Positions 29,434-40,700 of a stretch of DNA of 64,000 nucleotides are shown one piece after another. Within the stretch, counting starts at the first letter, position 1. Every line of letters begins with the position of its first letter. A program made the position numbers and the translations under genes. Below the pieces are notes generated by a model, which saw only the letters and a program-made list of their open reading frames with translations, had not been told where the DNA came from and did not search any database. Source of the DNA: Paracyclopina nana (lineage: Eukaryota > Arthropoda > Copepoda > Cyclopoida > Cyclopettidae); the NCBI GenBank assembly GCA_019096065.1, contig JAGUCH010000002.1, positions 8,816,501-8,880,500 of the forward strand, written 5' to 3'.

Positions 29434-29754
29434 CTACTTCAATGCCTCTTCAATGCCTGCCACGATCTTGTCTACCTTTGAGTCGGTATCGACGTAGCCG
29501 TCACCATTACTCTTAGAATGCAAGACCTTGCCGCCTTCGAGTTCAATCTCAAAGGCGCCCGACATCCCAGGAATTACAATCCCAATGACATCGATCTTTC
29601 CGCCAGGAATGCGTTGCTCCAGGGTCGCCTTTAACTTGCGAAACCTGGAAGCGTACCCTCACCCACCGCTAAAAATGACCGCTGTTAGTGTCAAAAAATG
29701 TACAGCAATAAAATAAAAGATGTACCAGTAGGAAATCTTGACTTGAAGGCCCAT
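29434..29754 (-). CDS. SELENOW: Selenoprotein W with in-frame UGA (Sec) codon, two coding exons
   Basis: Exon 1 is 29726..29754 (MGLQVKISY plus two bases of Cys) and exon 2 is 29434..29668, joined across a 57-bp GT-AG intron. The product is 87 residues, the same as human SELENOW. The redox motif reads C-G-G-U, with TGA at 29659..29661 as residue 13, exactly where selenoprotein W has Sec. After the TGA the frame continues GYASRFRKLKATLEQRIPGG, then EIELEGGKVLHSK and GDGYVDTDSKVDKIVAGIEEAL, all family signatures. Reading the TGA as stop would destroy the only conserved product. Known role: small cytosolic thioredoxin-fold (Rdx family) redox protein. Many insects have lost Sec or replaced it with Cys, so retention is informative about lineage. 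It is divergent from ST7. Confidence 0.93.
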
Positions 29755-30599
29755 GACGGAATCAGATAAACCGCGATACAGCAACCAGTCTTCACCGGCA
29801 GCAATCCTAAGCAACTAGCGACTATTGAGCAACTTCAGAGGGGGCAATGGCTATTTATGTAAGATTTTCCGAGGGATCGAAATAGACTGATCAAGCTCAA
29901 ACAAACTAAATAGTAGCTCATTCTCGAAAGTTACTATATTTAGCGAATAAAAAAACACAATTTAAAGGTATTCCAAGATTTTCACATACTTTGCGCTGTT
30001 TCGATTACTCACAAATGGTACTACCAGTCATGTCAATTTCACTATTCGCCTCAAACTGTCTCTTTCTACAACCGTCAGAGACGAGGAGGATAGAGCAAAT
30101 AACTTTAAGGCCAAAACTCTTGTGAAGATTCTCATAACTCATAGCAAATTTATCTCAGCTCAGTTAGAGTTTCCCAGACTAATCTAAAAAATTATTTCTA
30201 CCTCAAGTATATTGTGATTAACAATTTAGAAGTAATCAAGCACAATTGATTGTCACGCTGTTTATGAAGCTCGGCCTTACTTTCGAAGCTCTTGTATGCA
30301 TCCACGTCTGACCGTGTTTTGCTGGAGTACGTAGCGGCTTCAACTTTCTCTTGCCATTTGCTTTGGATCGACTTTCTTCTCCTCCGACTCCTTGCCACCG
30401 AATTCGCAGAACATCGACCATTTTAAGCTTTGATCAAGGCAATTTTCTCACTCTTAGACGTTGCTGTCACGATCATTTTGGAGCCATTTCGAAATTGTGT
30501 TCTTTGAAAACTTCCACTGGCAGAGAGTATTGAAGAAAATACTATGATGCACCACTCCCTCTTGGCCGTGTGTGAGGAGCATCAGCTAGCCCTGTCAAA
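29755..30599. promoter_or_regulatory. Head-to-head interval between SELENOW and ST7
   Basis: 845 bp between start codons. It holds both 5' UTRs and promoters. Small minus-strand ORFs at 30198..30421 overlap in different frames and have no recognisable product. I see no clear core promoter motif. Confidence 0.35.
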
Positions 30600-33500
30600 A
30601 TGGTCTTCTTGAAGGCGCTGAACAAGCTCAAAGATTTCATAGTCTGGTCGTGGACATACTTGTGGGCATTTTGGTTCCTCTTGGTAAGCAAGCCTTGCGC
30701 TCTCCATCTTCTACTATTTCCCAGCTGCATCTTTCCAGGTCATATTTGTTCTCTACTACCTTCGAGGCCCTCTCAAGATCGGAGAAAACGTCACCATGGC
30801 TACGATGTTTCTCTCTACGTTGACTCCCAAATTTTACGTGGCGCTTACCGGGACTTCGTCCCTCATATCTGGACTCATCCTCATCTTCGAGTGGTGGTAC
30901 TATCGAAGGTGAGCTCTTATAATCCTACTCCTTCTTTAGTGACCTGGATAGAACTATTCGTCTAGGTACGGGATGTCTTTTATCGAGCAAGTCTCTCTCA
31001 ACCATATCAGTCCCTGGCTCGGCGGAGGCGAGGCAGTGGATGGAAACGCCAACGCCAATGGCAATCCCAATGGTCAGCAGCCGCCGGGGGGCTCAGGGGT
31101 TGTGCCAGAATGCAAGGTTTGGCGCAACCCTTTAAACTTGTTTCGTGGTGCGGAGTACCAAAGATTTCAGAAAGCAACCAACAAAGAGCCACTTACATAC
31201 TATGATATGAATCTATCAGCTCAAGACCATCAAACATTTTTTACTTGTGAGGCTGATGCAGGTACCTTTAGAAAGATACAGCGCCATTCTTTAGGCTATA
31301 TGAGAGCTCTTATTGATTCAGGCAAGCCTGAGTACGAGCTCATGCAGACTGCTTGGCGTGAACGCAACCCCGAAGCTCGAATAAAGGCTGCCAAGGAGGC
31401 GATTGAATTGAACCCTGAATGTGCAACTGCCTACATCTTATTGGCTGAAGAAGAATCCGGTGATATCACTGAAGCCGAGAACAAGCTACGCGAAGCTTAT
31501 CGTATAGCGGAGCATAACCATCGAAGATCACAGCAGCTTCAACATCAAAGCGCTCTTTTGGAGTCTCAGCATCGTCGAGACACCAATGTCATGATTTACA
31601 TCCGAAGACGGTTGGCTATGTGTGCCCGAAAGCTGGGAAAATTGAAGGAGGTGCGAGAGATCAAACGAAATCTATCAAGTATGCTAATGGCTTCTTTGCT
31701 TGCAGGCTGTCAAAATGTTCAAGGACCTGACAAAGGAAGTTCCTCCCATAATGAACGTGCTTAACATCCACGAAAACCTTCTAGAGGCATTACTGGAAAT
31801 GGGCAATTATGCAGACGTTCAGGCTGTTCTTGCCAAATACGATGACTTCTCGCTACCCAAGTCAGCAGCCATATGCTACACAGCAGCCTTGCTCAAGGCC
31901 AGGGCCGTGGCTGATAAGTTTTCAGCCGATGTCGCGGGTCGTAGGGGCCTAAGCGGGTCAGAGATGACAGCAGTTGAAGCCATACATCGAGCTGTGGAGT
32001 TTAACCCGCACGTTCCGCCATATCTGTTGCAGACGAGGTCAATAATATTGGTAAGTACAGAAATATTTGTGTGCGCATTTAAACACGTGTATTGTGCTCA
32101 AAAAGCTGCTGCTGGAGAAATCTTTGTTTCCCCTCATGCGAGTGGCGTGGCTGCATTTGTAAGGTCGGGAGATGAGTTCTAAAAAGTTTTTAAAAGTGGG
32201 GTTTATTTATATCTCAAGCTTTCTGTTCCGCTGGAAACTCAACGTCATTTCCCCTCGTTTTTTTCGTTTACTCTCAGAGAGCAATCATATTAGTTAAGAG
32301 TGGAAATTATTTGATGGGAAATGGAGGGCTGGGAATAATTGATGTTTAATTTTTCCTCGGAGGTTTGAAAATTGACACTTTGATTCATAGCTGCCTTCGC
32401 TTTTCTAGCTCAGGCAAAACTTTCGTCGTTTGTCTTGATATCTTTTTTGGCTGATTCCACCGTCTCCGAGCGCACACTTTACGATTAGTTCTTGGAGGTT
32501 TCCTCCTGTTTGACCATGAACTTATACGGGAGGCCTCAGAATATAGCATTTCAGTCGTGCTTTTCAATACCAAAGTGTTCTTAGACATTGAACGAAAAAA
32601 AGTGCTCTCGGAGGCAGCCCGCTTAACTTTAAGAGCAGAAAAGTGATACTGAATTCTGAGTACTGAATACTTAAGTCTGAATCTAATTTGTTTGCTCCTG
32701 CTGCTGGCGCAATTTCTTCCGTGCGGGGTGTGTCCATGGTTCGACAACCCCCTTTATCCGTAGCTTTCGCTTTTAATCCCTCCTACTTTGAATTTTCTAT
32801 GCTAAATTATTAGCTCTTTTGTTCCTGCACTGCGTCTCTACTCCACGTATATGCGTGCTCTAATCCCTGTGCCATTTCTAAATATCCTCTGTACTATGTA
32901 ATATTATAGCTTGCCCCTGATAGCTAGGTATTTTTGCAAGCTATTCTCTTGCGGCATCAGCTACACAAAATGAAAAAGATTTGCACACAAATATCTCACC
33001 TTCAAGGCTGAGTTTGTCAACAGTATTTTTTATATCTCCAGAGACCTCCAGGCCACCTTTTTTCAATTTAGCATGGCAAGTTGTATTTTTCAGCAACAAT
33101 CAGAATAAGAAGTAGCTTTTATTGTTCCCATCTAAAGTCGTCGTTGCTTTTCTCATCCCTTTAGTATTTTTCAATTAAAAACTTAATTTCAAAATGCATT
33201 CAGGGATTATATTGACATACATAAATGGTTGTTGGTAAACCGCGAGAGCGTCATCTGGAGCGGTCGTTTAAAGTTTTAACAACCTAATTTAGTTGCCGCA
33301 GTTGTTGTTGGCGTTTTACGAGGCTGAGTTTGAGTTCTGTCCGAAAAAGAGAGGTCGCGATAGATTCATCCTTCTTAGGAACAGAAAATTATATTCTTAT
33401 GAGAATGGCTTTGAGTGTGCATGAAAACTGATAGGATAGCCGTTAGCCATTTGTTTTTGAGTGAACCTACGTAAGTTAAGTAATGTGCAATCCCCAGCCC

Positions 33501-36500
33501 GGTTCCAACATGGTAAATCAGCATAGTCAAGAGACGTAACTTGACTTTTTAGCATAGTCAGGTCACAGCTAGCTCGCGCGCTCAGCTCGACCTGACTTGA
33601 CTGGTTTACCGCACTGCACTATGCTGATAGCCCGGTTCCAACTCGGAATATCAGCTTAGTGCAGTACGGTAAACCAGTTAAGTCAGGTCGAGCTGAGCGC
33701 GCGAGCTAGCTGTGACCTGACTATGCTAAAAAGTCAAGTTACGTCTCTTGACTATAGGGCGAAACTAGAAGTACCATATTTCTGCTAGCGGATTTTAGTT
33801 GAAACCATGGAGGGCTGAGAACTGCCTTGTCTAGGTGGACTCGCAATTAAAATTGGCTGGTTCTCTGAATAGAGGTGCAGAATCTTTTGGTTCTCCTTGG
33901 TTCTCTAAACTACTTGTAGTTTAAAAGATTTCCTATGCTAAATATACCTATTTTCAAAGCCCTAGATTCAAAGATATTATCAAGTTTTTGAGGACTATTT
34001 CTAAAAATTAGGGACAATTCACTACTTTTGGCCTGGCTTTTTCCAATTTTCTTAGCTTTTGCCATGCCAGTACAACAACTATAGCATGCCCATCATTATT
34101 ACCAGAAAATACTTTTTCCTCAATTCATTGCAAGAAATGGCTTATTTGTCAAAAAACTGGCTCTTTTTATTGAACCCACACTAGATGAACTTGTTTGTTT
34201 TGAACTCACACAGAGTGGAGCTGCAAAAAGTAAGGCTATTTTTTCTTATTCGATCCTTCATGCTCATGTCTGGATATGATGTGACGCATGATCCAAAATT
34301 TCTTGACTTTCATAAATCTTGCTCAAAATGGTACCATTCTGTTCCTTGAATCAATTGTACTGTTACAAGCTCAAAAAGAGAGCTTTCTTAGTCATTTTGA
34401 TGCCTACAATTTTAAAAAACTTTTTGTTTACTTTTTGTACGAAGCGCTATTTTTGCCGCAATTGCTACGCACGCTTACTCGTACGCCAAAGAACCAAAAA
34501 TTCAGCACCATCTATTGCATTTTGTCTGTCCTTTGCTCCCCATGCTGATTTTCCTTGTTGGAACCGGGCTGATATCCCGTGTTGGAACCGGGCAAGATCT
34601 GAAAAGCTACCAGTATGCTAAGCGTATGCATTAGACAGCCAGCCTTGCCAAATTATGCTTCGTCTAAATGCTACTTGTGATTACATTTTTGGTCCATTCT
34701 TCGCTGTAAGGGTTGCAGGAAAAAATTGCTCATATTTGGAAAGCTCTCGGTGAGAGACCTGAATTAGGGTCAACAAGCTGTTGAAAGTAAGGATATTCTG
34801 TCTTCCCCACAAAGAAAGGTACTTGGGAGGGAGACACAAGTTTTTGGCCATGGCCTGAAGCTGTTTGTCTAAAAAAGTGCCTCATGAAATGCGGATGCGA
34901 TTACATCTTGGGCAACACATTTAATGTAGCCTGTTTTTTAATGCACCTGTAATAAGTTGCCGTGTGTAAATCCAGATTTGCCAAAAAATAGTTTCTAGTT
35001 GAACCGGCTCCAATTGCGAACTACTTTTAAACAAGTCGGATGGCAAATTAGTTGGATTGCAAACGTTGATTAAAATGTCCAAATCATTGGACAATTGTCA
35101 AAAAATTATTATAAGTGGCTGCGATGTGCGACCTTTTGCCTTTCATGTGCCAACCTACTATAAAAGTCCGCTTGATGGAATAATTTCGCAATAAGTGGAA
35201 CTTTGCCAGATCCTCTATGTAGCTTTTTTGCGACGCTTCTCGTGTGTCATGATGTGAGATTTATCGGATATAAAAAGCGGAGGGAGGTCGCTTTCTTGAC
35301 ATCTTAGCATCAATGTAACAATACTGTCCTGATGACGAGTCCATATAGGGTTTTTCGCTCATGAGTAGTCAAATGAAAGATCACCGAGTGGCGAAGCCAC
35401 GAGTGATCTTTCATTTGACTACTCATGAGCGAAAAACCCTATATGGACTCGTCATCAGGACAGTATTGACATTTTTGTTAACTTTGTGATGGTTAAAAAT
35501 CGCAATTATACTGTTAAATGCAAAAAATTGATTAATTGAACAAGTCAATTGGCCTTAAAAAGGATAGCTCGTTTGCAGGTAAAACTTTGCGGTCAATCGC
35601 GCGCGCGCGCATCTCCAGCAAGAGCTCAGCACTTGTAGGGCAACTAGATATTTAGCGGAATATTTAGCCATAATTTTTCGAAAAAACACCAAAATGACGA
35701 ATTTGGCTTCAAATTAATAAGATGTTACATATAATTCCATTCTTTTTTCCAAGATCAATAAAAGCTTGTTACAAAGAAGACTATAAAAATAGATTTTTTC
35801 ACTTTTTTTAAATAATAGTGTTTTGGCAGACTTTTCTAGAATGAGGATGTTTAAGAGGACTTTTTTAAAATAAGAATGCTTTAGAGGACTGTTCTTCATT
35901 ATAAATTATTTTTGAAGATTTTCTTAAAACAGAATGCAAATGTAATTATTTGTATATGCCAGAATATGCTGTGACATAAGAGATGTCTGGTAGTACACTG
36001 GCATAGTGCAGACCTTACACCCAGTCGACCCAGGTTCAAATCCCGGTCAAGTCTTTTTTTTAATTGAAGAAGGACTCTCAAGTTGTCAACTGTACAATAA
36101 TGAGCATTATTTCTTCACATGTGACGAAAAAAGTCATTATTGCACGGTAGATGCGAGCGCACGCCAAATCTCAGCAAAATACGGGGATTTTCGCTTCACT
36201 GCCGTATGTAGTGAACCCACCGCCAAGTTGACAAAAATGTGCATTTTCGCTTAGAACACCTTTCTAAAACATTGATGCATTTGTTGATGAAGCAAGGAAG
36301 CAGCAGTAAAAAGTAGGGTAAGCTTATTCGTACCGCGATGTTTATTGACTTCTCCCCGCAACCCTCGCTAACCCACACGAGCAGGCGCGAGTGTGTCAGA
36401 GCAGCAGCCACCCAGTTGGTTATTTCACCCCTTAATGGATTTGCAATTGAGTCGTTCATGATCGGTTACCCAGTCTGAAGAGCAGGCTAAACGAGGCAGC

Positions 36501-37143
36501 ACGCAAACGTGTCATACATGAGATTCATGATTGGCAAATAATCAGCTTAGTGTCTCTTTCATCTTTGCTAATCAGTGTATAGTTAGCATGTGCGCGATTC
36601 GTCCTCACTCCAAGTTAGAGCACGGACACGGTACACGAGCTGCTCGTGCAGCCCGAAAAGCTAAACAGCGTGTGATTAATGATTATTTTTCAGCCGCCAG
36701 AGCACATTCTCAAGAGGGGTGATTCCGAGGCCATCTCCTACTCTTTCTTCCATCTCCAACATTGGCGAAGGGTGGATGGGGCTCTGACTCTGCTGCACTG
36801 CACGTGGGAGGGCACCTTCAGGCTGATCCCCTACCCGCTGGAGAAGGGCCATTTGTTCTACCCGTACCCGAGTTGCACGGAATGCGCGGACCGCGAGCTG
36901 CTGCCCGCCTTCCACTCCGTCTCCGTCTACCCGAAGAAGGAGCTGCCCTTTTTCATCCTCTTCACGGCCGGCCTCTGCTCCTTCACCGCCCTCCTGGCTC
37001 TGCTTACTCACCAGTATCCTGAGTCCATGGGGGTCGTGGCCAAGACCCTGCTCTCGTGGATCTCCACTCCAGTCCAGTACATGATGGACAAGGCAGACTC
37101 CTACCTGCCCTCGTCCTTCTTCCACATGTTGTCAAAGATCTAA
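30600..37143 (+). CDS. ST7: ST7 (suppressor of tumorigenicity 7) homologue, six coding exons
   Basis: Exons: 30600..30683, 30739..30908, 30966..31261, 31322..31650, 31706..32050, 36694..37143, all GT-AG and in frame, giving 557 residues. Blocks match ST7 closely: [12 protein letters not shown] and [15 protein letters not shown] (two N-terminal membrane segments), [22 protein letters not shown], [71 protein letters not shown], and [19 protein letters not shown] (C-terminal membrane segment). The 60-bp intron 31262..31321 is a multiple of three without stops, so an unspliced reading adds 20 foreign residues. Removing it restores the length seen in human. Function is poorly known: a TPR-like membrane protein linked to growth control and, in worms and vertebrates, LRP trafficking. 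The last intron is 4.6 kb and repeat-rich. Confidence 0.94.
33523..33755. repeat. Large palindrome made of two head-to-head copies of the 154-bp MITE
   Basis: The left arm 33523..33628 (ATAGTCAAGAGACGTAACTT...) and right arm 33650..33755 (...GTTACGTCTCTTGACTAT) are nearly perfect reverse complements. Each arm is a copy of the element at 58222..58375. The left copy begins AGCCCGGTTCCAAC at 33496 and the right one at 33629. It lies in ST7 intron 5. Confidence 0.75.
33766..34560 (+). repeat. Dispersed repeat, uninterrupted copy
   Basis: This block (GCGAAACTAGAAGTACCATA... to ...CTGTCCTTTGCTCCCCATG) recurs on the minus strand at 16530..18370, where it is split by an insertion, and in part at 57015..57430 on plus. 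An 85-codon ORF is open in two copies and broken in the third. I therefore treat it as repeat sequence and not a gene. Two fragments of the CCCGGTTCCAAC element adjoin it at about 34551..34595. Confidence 0.65.
35320..35467. repeat. Long near-perfect hairpin, 148 bp
   Basis: Arms of about 70 bp: AATACTGTCCTGATGACGAG at the left faces CTCGTCATCAGGACAGTATT at the right. The tip is GTGGC-GAA-GCCAC. It is similar in style to the foldback element at 10812..10953 but not the same sequence. It is probably a young foldback MITE in ST7 intron 5. Confidence 0.75.
35983..36060 (+). pseudogene. tRNA-like pol III unit (tRNA-derived SINE or pseudogene) in ST7 intron
   Basis: A box-A-like stretch TGGCATAGTGC (35999..36009) and a perfect box B GGTTCAAATCC (36033..36043) are followed by TCAAGTC and a run of eight or more T, a pol III stop. 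The 5' acceptor strand does not pair with the 3' side. It is therefore tRNA-derived and not a working tRNA. Confidence 0.5.
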
Positions 37144-37786
37144 TTCGTACTGTATGTGTCATATATCCGCTGGAGCATTTTGTTGTAAATTCGGTGTCGA
37201 ATTCGATGTTTAAAAAAATTATTAATCCAAAGTTGTGCGTATGCTTTTTGTAGCAGAGCCAATCATTTTTATTTTCAGATCTCTCTTCAAGTTGTAGTTT
37301 GACGGCGCAGAGTCTTAGCATAGTGTAGTTGATTTTTTCTTCATGATGATAAGTGATGATGAGGTAAGGGGCTAAATGAGATTTACACTTCAAAGGATGG
37401 TTTTCTTTAAAAAAACACTTGCACAGGTTCAGCACAAAAGATCATAGGATAGAACATGACGCTTAAAGCCTACTGTTTGGGTTGCTTTCATGGTGGTGGG
37501 TTGCATTATATACACATATTTTTCGGGGCTAGGATGGTGAATAGTAGCAAGTCTACATTTACTGAACAAAATGGTAGCAGGAGTATGTCAGTTGAACAGC
37601 AAAAGTTTGCGAGCATCTACTCTTGTTTTGCATGCAGCCTTGGGAGGCTGCTCACCCACGTACGCACTTGTTATTTTTTTAAGAGAGGGTACGTCGCATA
37701 TGCATGCGACGACCTTGCTTACATTCATACATGATCCGTATTATAACCGCAAAGGGATGATCTCAGGCGTGCTCTTGTGAATCATA
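37144..37786. other. Tail-to-tail interval between ST7 and the stomatin gene
   Basis: 643 bp, AT-rich, which should hold both 3' UTRs. ORFs here have no recognisable product, and no repeat was identified. Confidence 0.4.
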
Positions 37787-40700
37787 CTAAAGGTCCTTGG
37801 CTTGTGATGAATGAGAGGGAGAGGGTAGAGCCTTTGTGGCCTTGGTCATCGAAGTGGCGGTGGACGACGAGTGATGTCTTGGTGTAGATGCTCTCGAATC
37901 CGATGACTTGAATGCCCACTGAGACAGCAACTCCATTGGGAAGGGGAAAATGATAGTGGAGTTCTTCTCGGCACTAATCGAGTTGAGCGTTTGGAGGTAG
38001 CGGAGCTGAACAAAGAGGAGAGAGAAAAAAGTGATGATCAGACAGGGTCAACGTCGATTGAAAAAAACTTTTCCAATGCAAAACTTTTCATATCAGGGAA
38101 CGTGGCCTTGAGGATCATTTAAGAGAATTTTCTTGTTCGAAGCCCAATTCCTTTTAAAACTTTGAGAAGGGGCTTCCTCCTCCTGCTACTACTACTACTA
38201 CACTTAGCTAGATAATTTGCCTTTGCTCTCCCCTTTCGGCATTTTTTCTGCCTGACAAACCACTTGTGATGACATTCAGGGACGATAGAATTCCGCCATG
38301 CTTGCATGGACGGATAAATCATCAATGCCCCGGGGACATTTTATTGGCCAACCGAAGAGAGGGGTTCTTGGCCGATATTTTGGCTATACGTTACGAACCT
38401 GCAATGCGCTGTGGCTGTCTGCGATGGTTTCGGCAGCCTCGCGGAGGGCCCTGGAGGCCTTCTGCTCACCCTCGGCGGCAATCACCTGCGAGAGACTCGG
38501 AGAGGTGGCAAAAAAGCTTTTAGCTTATTTCTCATTATCTTACCTTCGCCCTCGCTTCCCTCGCGGCCTCGGCCTCAGCGGCCATGGCACGCTGAAGCTG
38601 CACTGGCAAACGCACATCCTTGCTGGAAAGAGCAGAAGAAGAATCATGATTGAAATTCGTGAAAAAGTGGAGCATCGTACATTTCAACCCTCTCCACTTT
38701 GACTCCCCAGGGGTCTGTGGCATCGTCCAAGGAGGACTGCATGACGTGACTGATGGTCTCCCTTTCCGACAAAATCTCTGCCAGGTTTTTTGTCCCCAAG
38801 ACGTTTCGGAGGGTGGTTGCGGCCAGAAGGCGCGTGGAATGGCTGTAATCAAAGAAGACTCCCTCAGTTCTTGCTTGTTAGCATGAAGGCCGTGATTTGC
38901 CTCCTCAACATCGCGGCCTCAAATGTTGCCTCCTCAGCAGCTAGCAAAAAAGGCCGTCACTTGCTGCCTGCCCTGGCTGCCAGCTCGCTCTATAATCTTG
39001 GGATTTGTTAGAATCAAACGAATACGCCTCATCCGTCTTGTGGTGGCCACATGTGGCCTTTGCCAAGTGGCCTTGAAAATGTGGTCATCTTTCGGGGATC
39101 ATCATTTACTTTATACCAGAACTGCTGTATATAGTGGATGCGGCGTGACGAATTCACAAATGCACTCCATAAAAAGTCCATATAGTCTTAATGTCTGGAT
39201 AGTGCTGTGGCCTTGGCTCGAATAACGCGCTTCATATCTCACCCGATATTCTATGCACGTCGAGACTGATTTACGTACCTGTAATCTTCGATATTATTGG
39301 TGGCCATGGTAGGGTTGGAGACCCGATAGTAGACCACCGCGTCGACGCTTACCGTGACCGAATCTCGCGACAGAACCTGCGAAAAAGCAATCAATTACGC
39401 GGCCTTATCAACTGCGATGCCAGAATGCAGAGGAGAGTCGCATCAAATCAAACGCTGTGCTTTGCTCAATGAAGCGCGATTGCGACTGATGAGCAACCCT
39501 CCGTAGTTGCATTCGATGCATATGTTGCGACCAGCAGCGTAACTTCACATATTACAATGTTACGTACCTCTTGCGGTGGAACATCGAAGGAAACAGTTCT
39601 GAGGTCCACCTTTTGATAGCTGTCAGTGCAAGGAATAATGAAGAAGATACCCGGTCCTTTGGCTCCTCCTAAATGAAATACGATTTCAATACTCAGAAAA
39701 TACAGCCGCTTTTGCTGACAGAGACACAGCCAATCGCCAGATATGATTGATTGACGAATTTTTGTCATACGCTTGTCATGGGGAGATTAATTAGCCTTTC
39801 GCCAACAATCCTCTCCACATTGCTTCACTATTCATCTCGTGAATAAAACAAGTATATGGCACGGGAAAAAACCAAGCTGGGAATGAGATAGTGACAAATT
39901 GTCTTTGCGCAAAGGCTAGAGAAAAATAACCCACTTCCACAACCAGAAACTTAGCTCAAGTCCCCAGGGAAACAGAGCTTGTCATAATTTCGCAATACAA
40001 CGACGAACGTGGTACTTTTATGTAGATCAAACGACGAGTCCTCGAAATAATTTCACAGAGACTTTGTAACGAAGTTGGATGCGTGAAAAGTGAAAAAGTG
40101 CTTTTTGGCTCGTGCATATGCCGTAGGACTGATATTAGAAATTAACCGAGATCGAGCTGCAATGGGAAAGGTTGAATTGGATTGCAATCGTGTGTTGCAA
40201 CTAAATGCAATTAAATCGAGGCCTTTGCTCGTCGCAGCGAAGAAGAAGACCACTGAATGCATGCTTTGAGAGGCTTCGTGTGTGTCTTTTCATCCGGGTT
40301 GACGTGGAAAAGCGGGGTCTGATTTGCGCAAAAAATCTGGCCGCAGTAATGCACAATAGATCGGCTTTTTGCTTTATGTTCCCAAGGGACTTTTTACCAT
40401 CATTCATGCATCAATCTCCCACGCAGCCAGAGTAATAATAATAATAATACTCAAGTAATGGAATGTGGTTGAGGAAGGGGGAGGCCAAAATTAGGACATA
40501 TGCTGCGTGTTGGCACTCTCTCGTAATTCTTCTGGAAACATGTTCGAAATCAAGGGGGCAATTGCATACTAACCTTTTCTGAGCCGACCCAGCCTGAAGA
40601 TCACAGAACGCTCGTATTCTGCCACGACTTTGATACAAGTGCAGAGTGAGAATGGCAGTGTGACAATCACGAGGAGAGCGGCAAACATGGTAAGGACCAT

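Larger units (their letters stand above)
32051..36693 (+). other. ST7 intron 5, 4.6 kb, repeat-rich
   Basis: It starts TTG|GTAAGTACAG and ends in TTTTTCAG. It contains the palindrome at 33.5 kb, the dispersed repeat at 33.8-34.6 kb, the hairpin at 35.3 kb and the tRNA-like unit at 36.0 kb. I see no supported gene inside; ORFs at 32385..32747 and 36006..36459 have no recognisable product. Confidence 0.6.

Noticed and set aside
29659..29661. TGA as an inactivating stop in a SELENOW pseudogene
   Set aside because: Position, CGGU context, 87-residue length and conserved downstream frame all fit a Sec codon.
35328..35365. CTGATGA stretch as a hammerhead ribozyme
   Set aside because: The conserved GAAA and stem arrangement are not present; the motif is part of a simple long hairpin.
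36676..37125. 149-codon minus-strand ORF
   Set aside because: Antisense shadow of the last ST7 exon.
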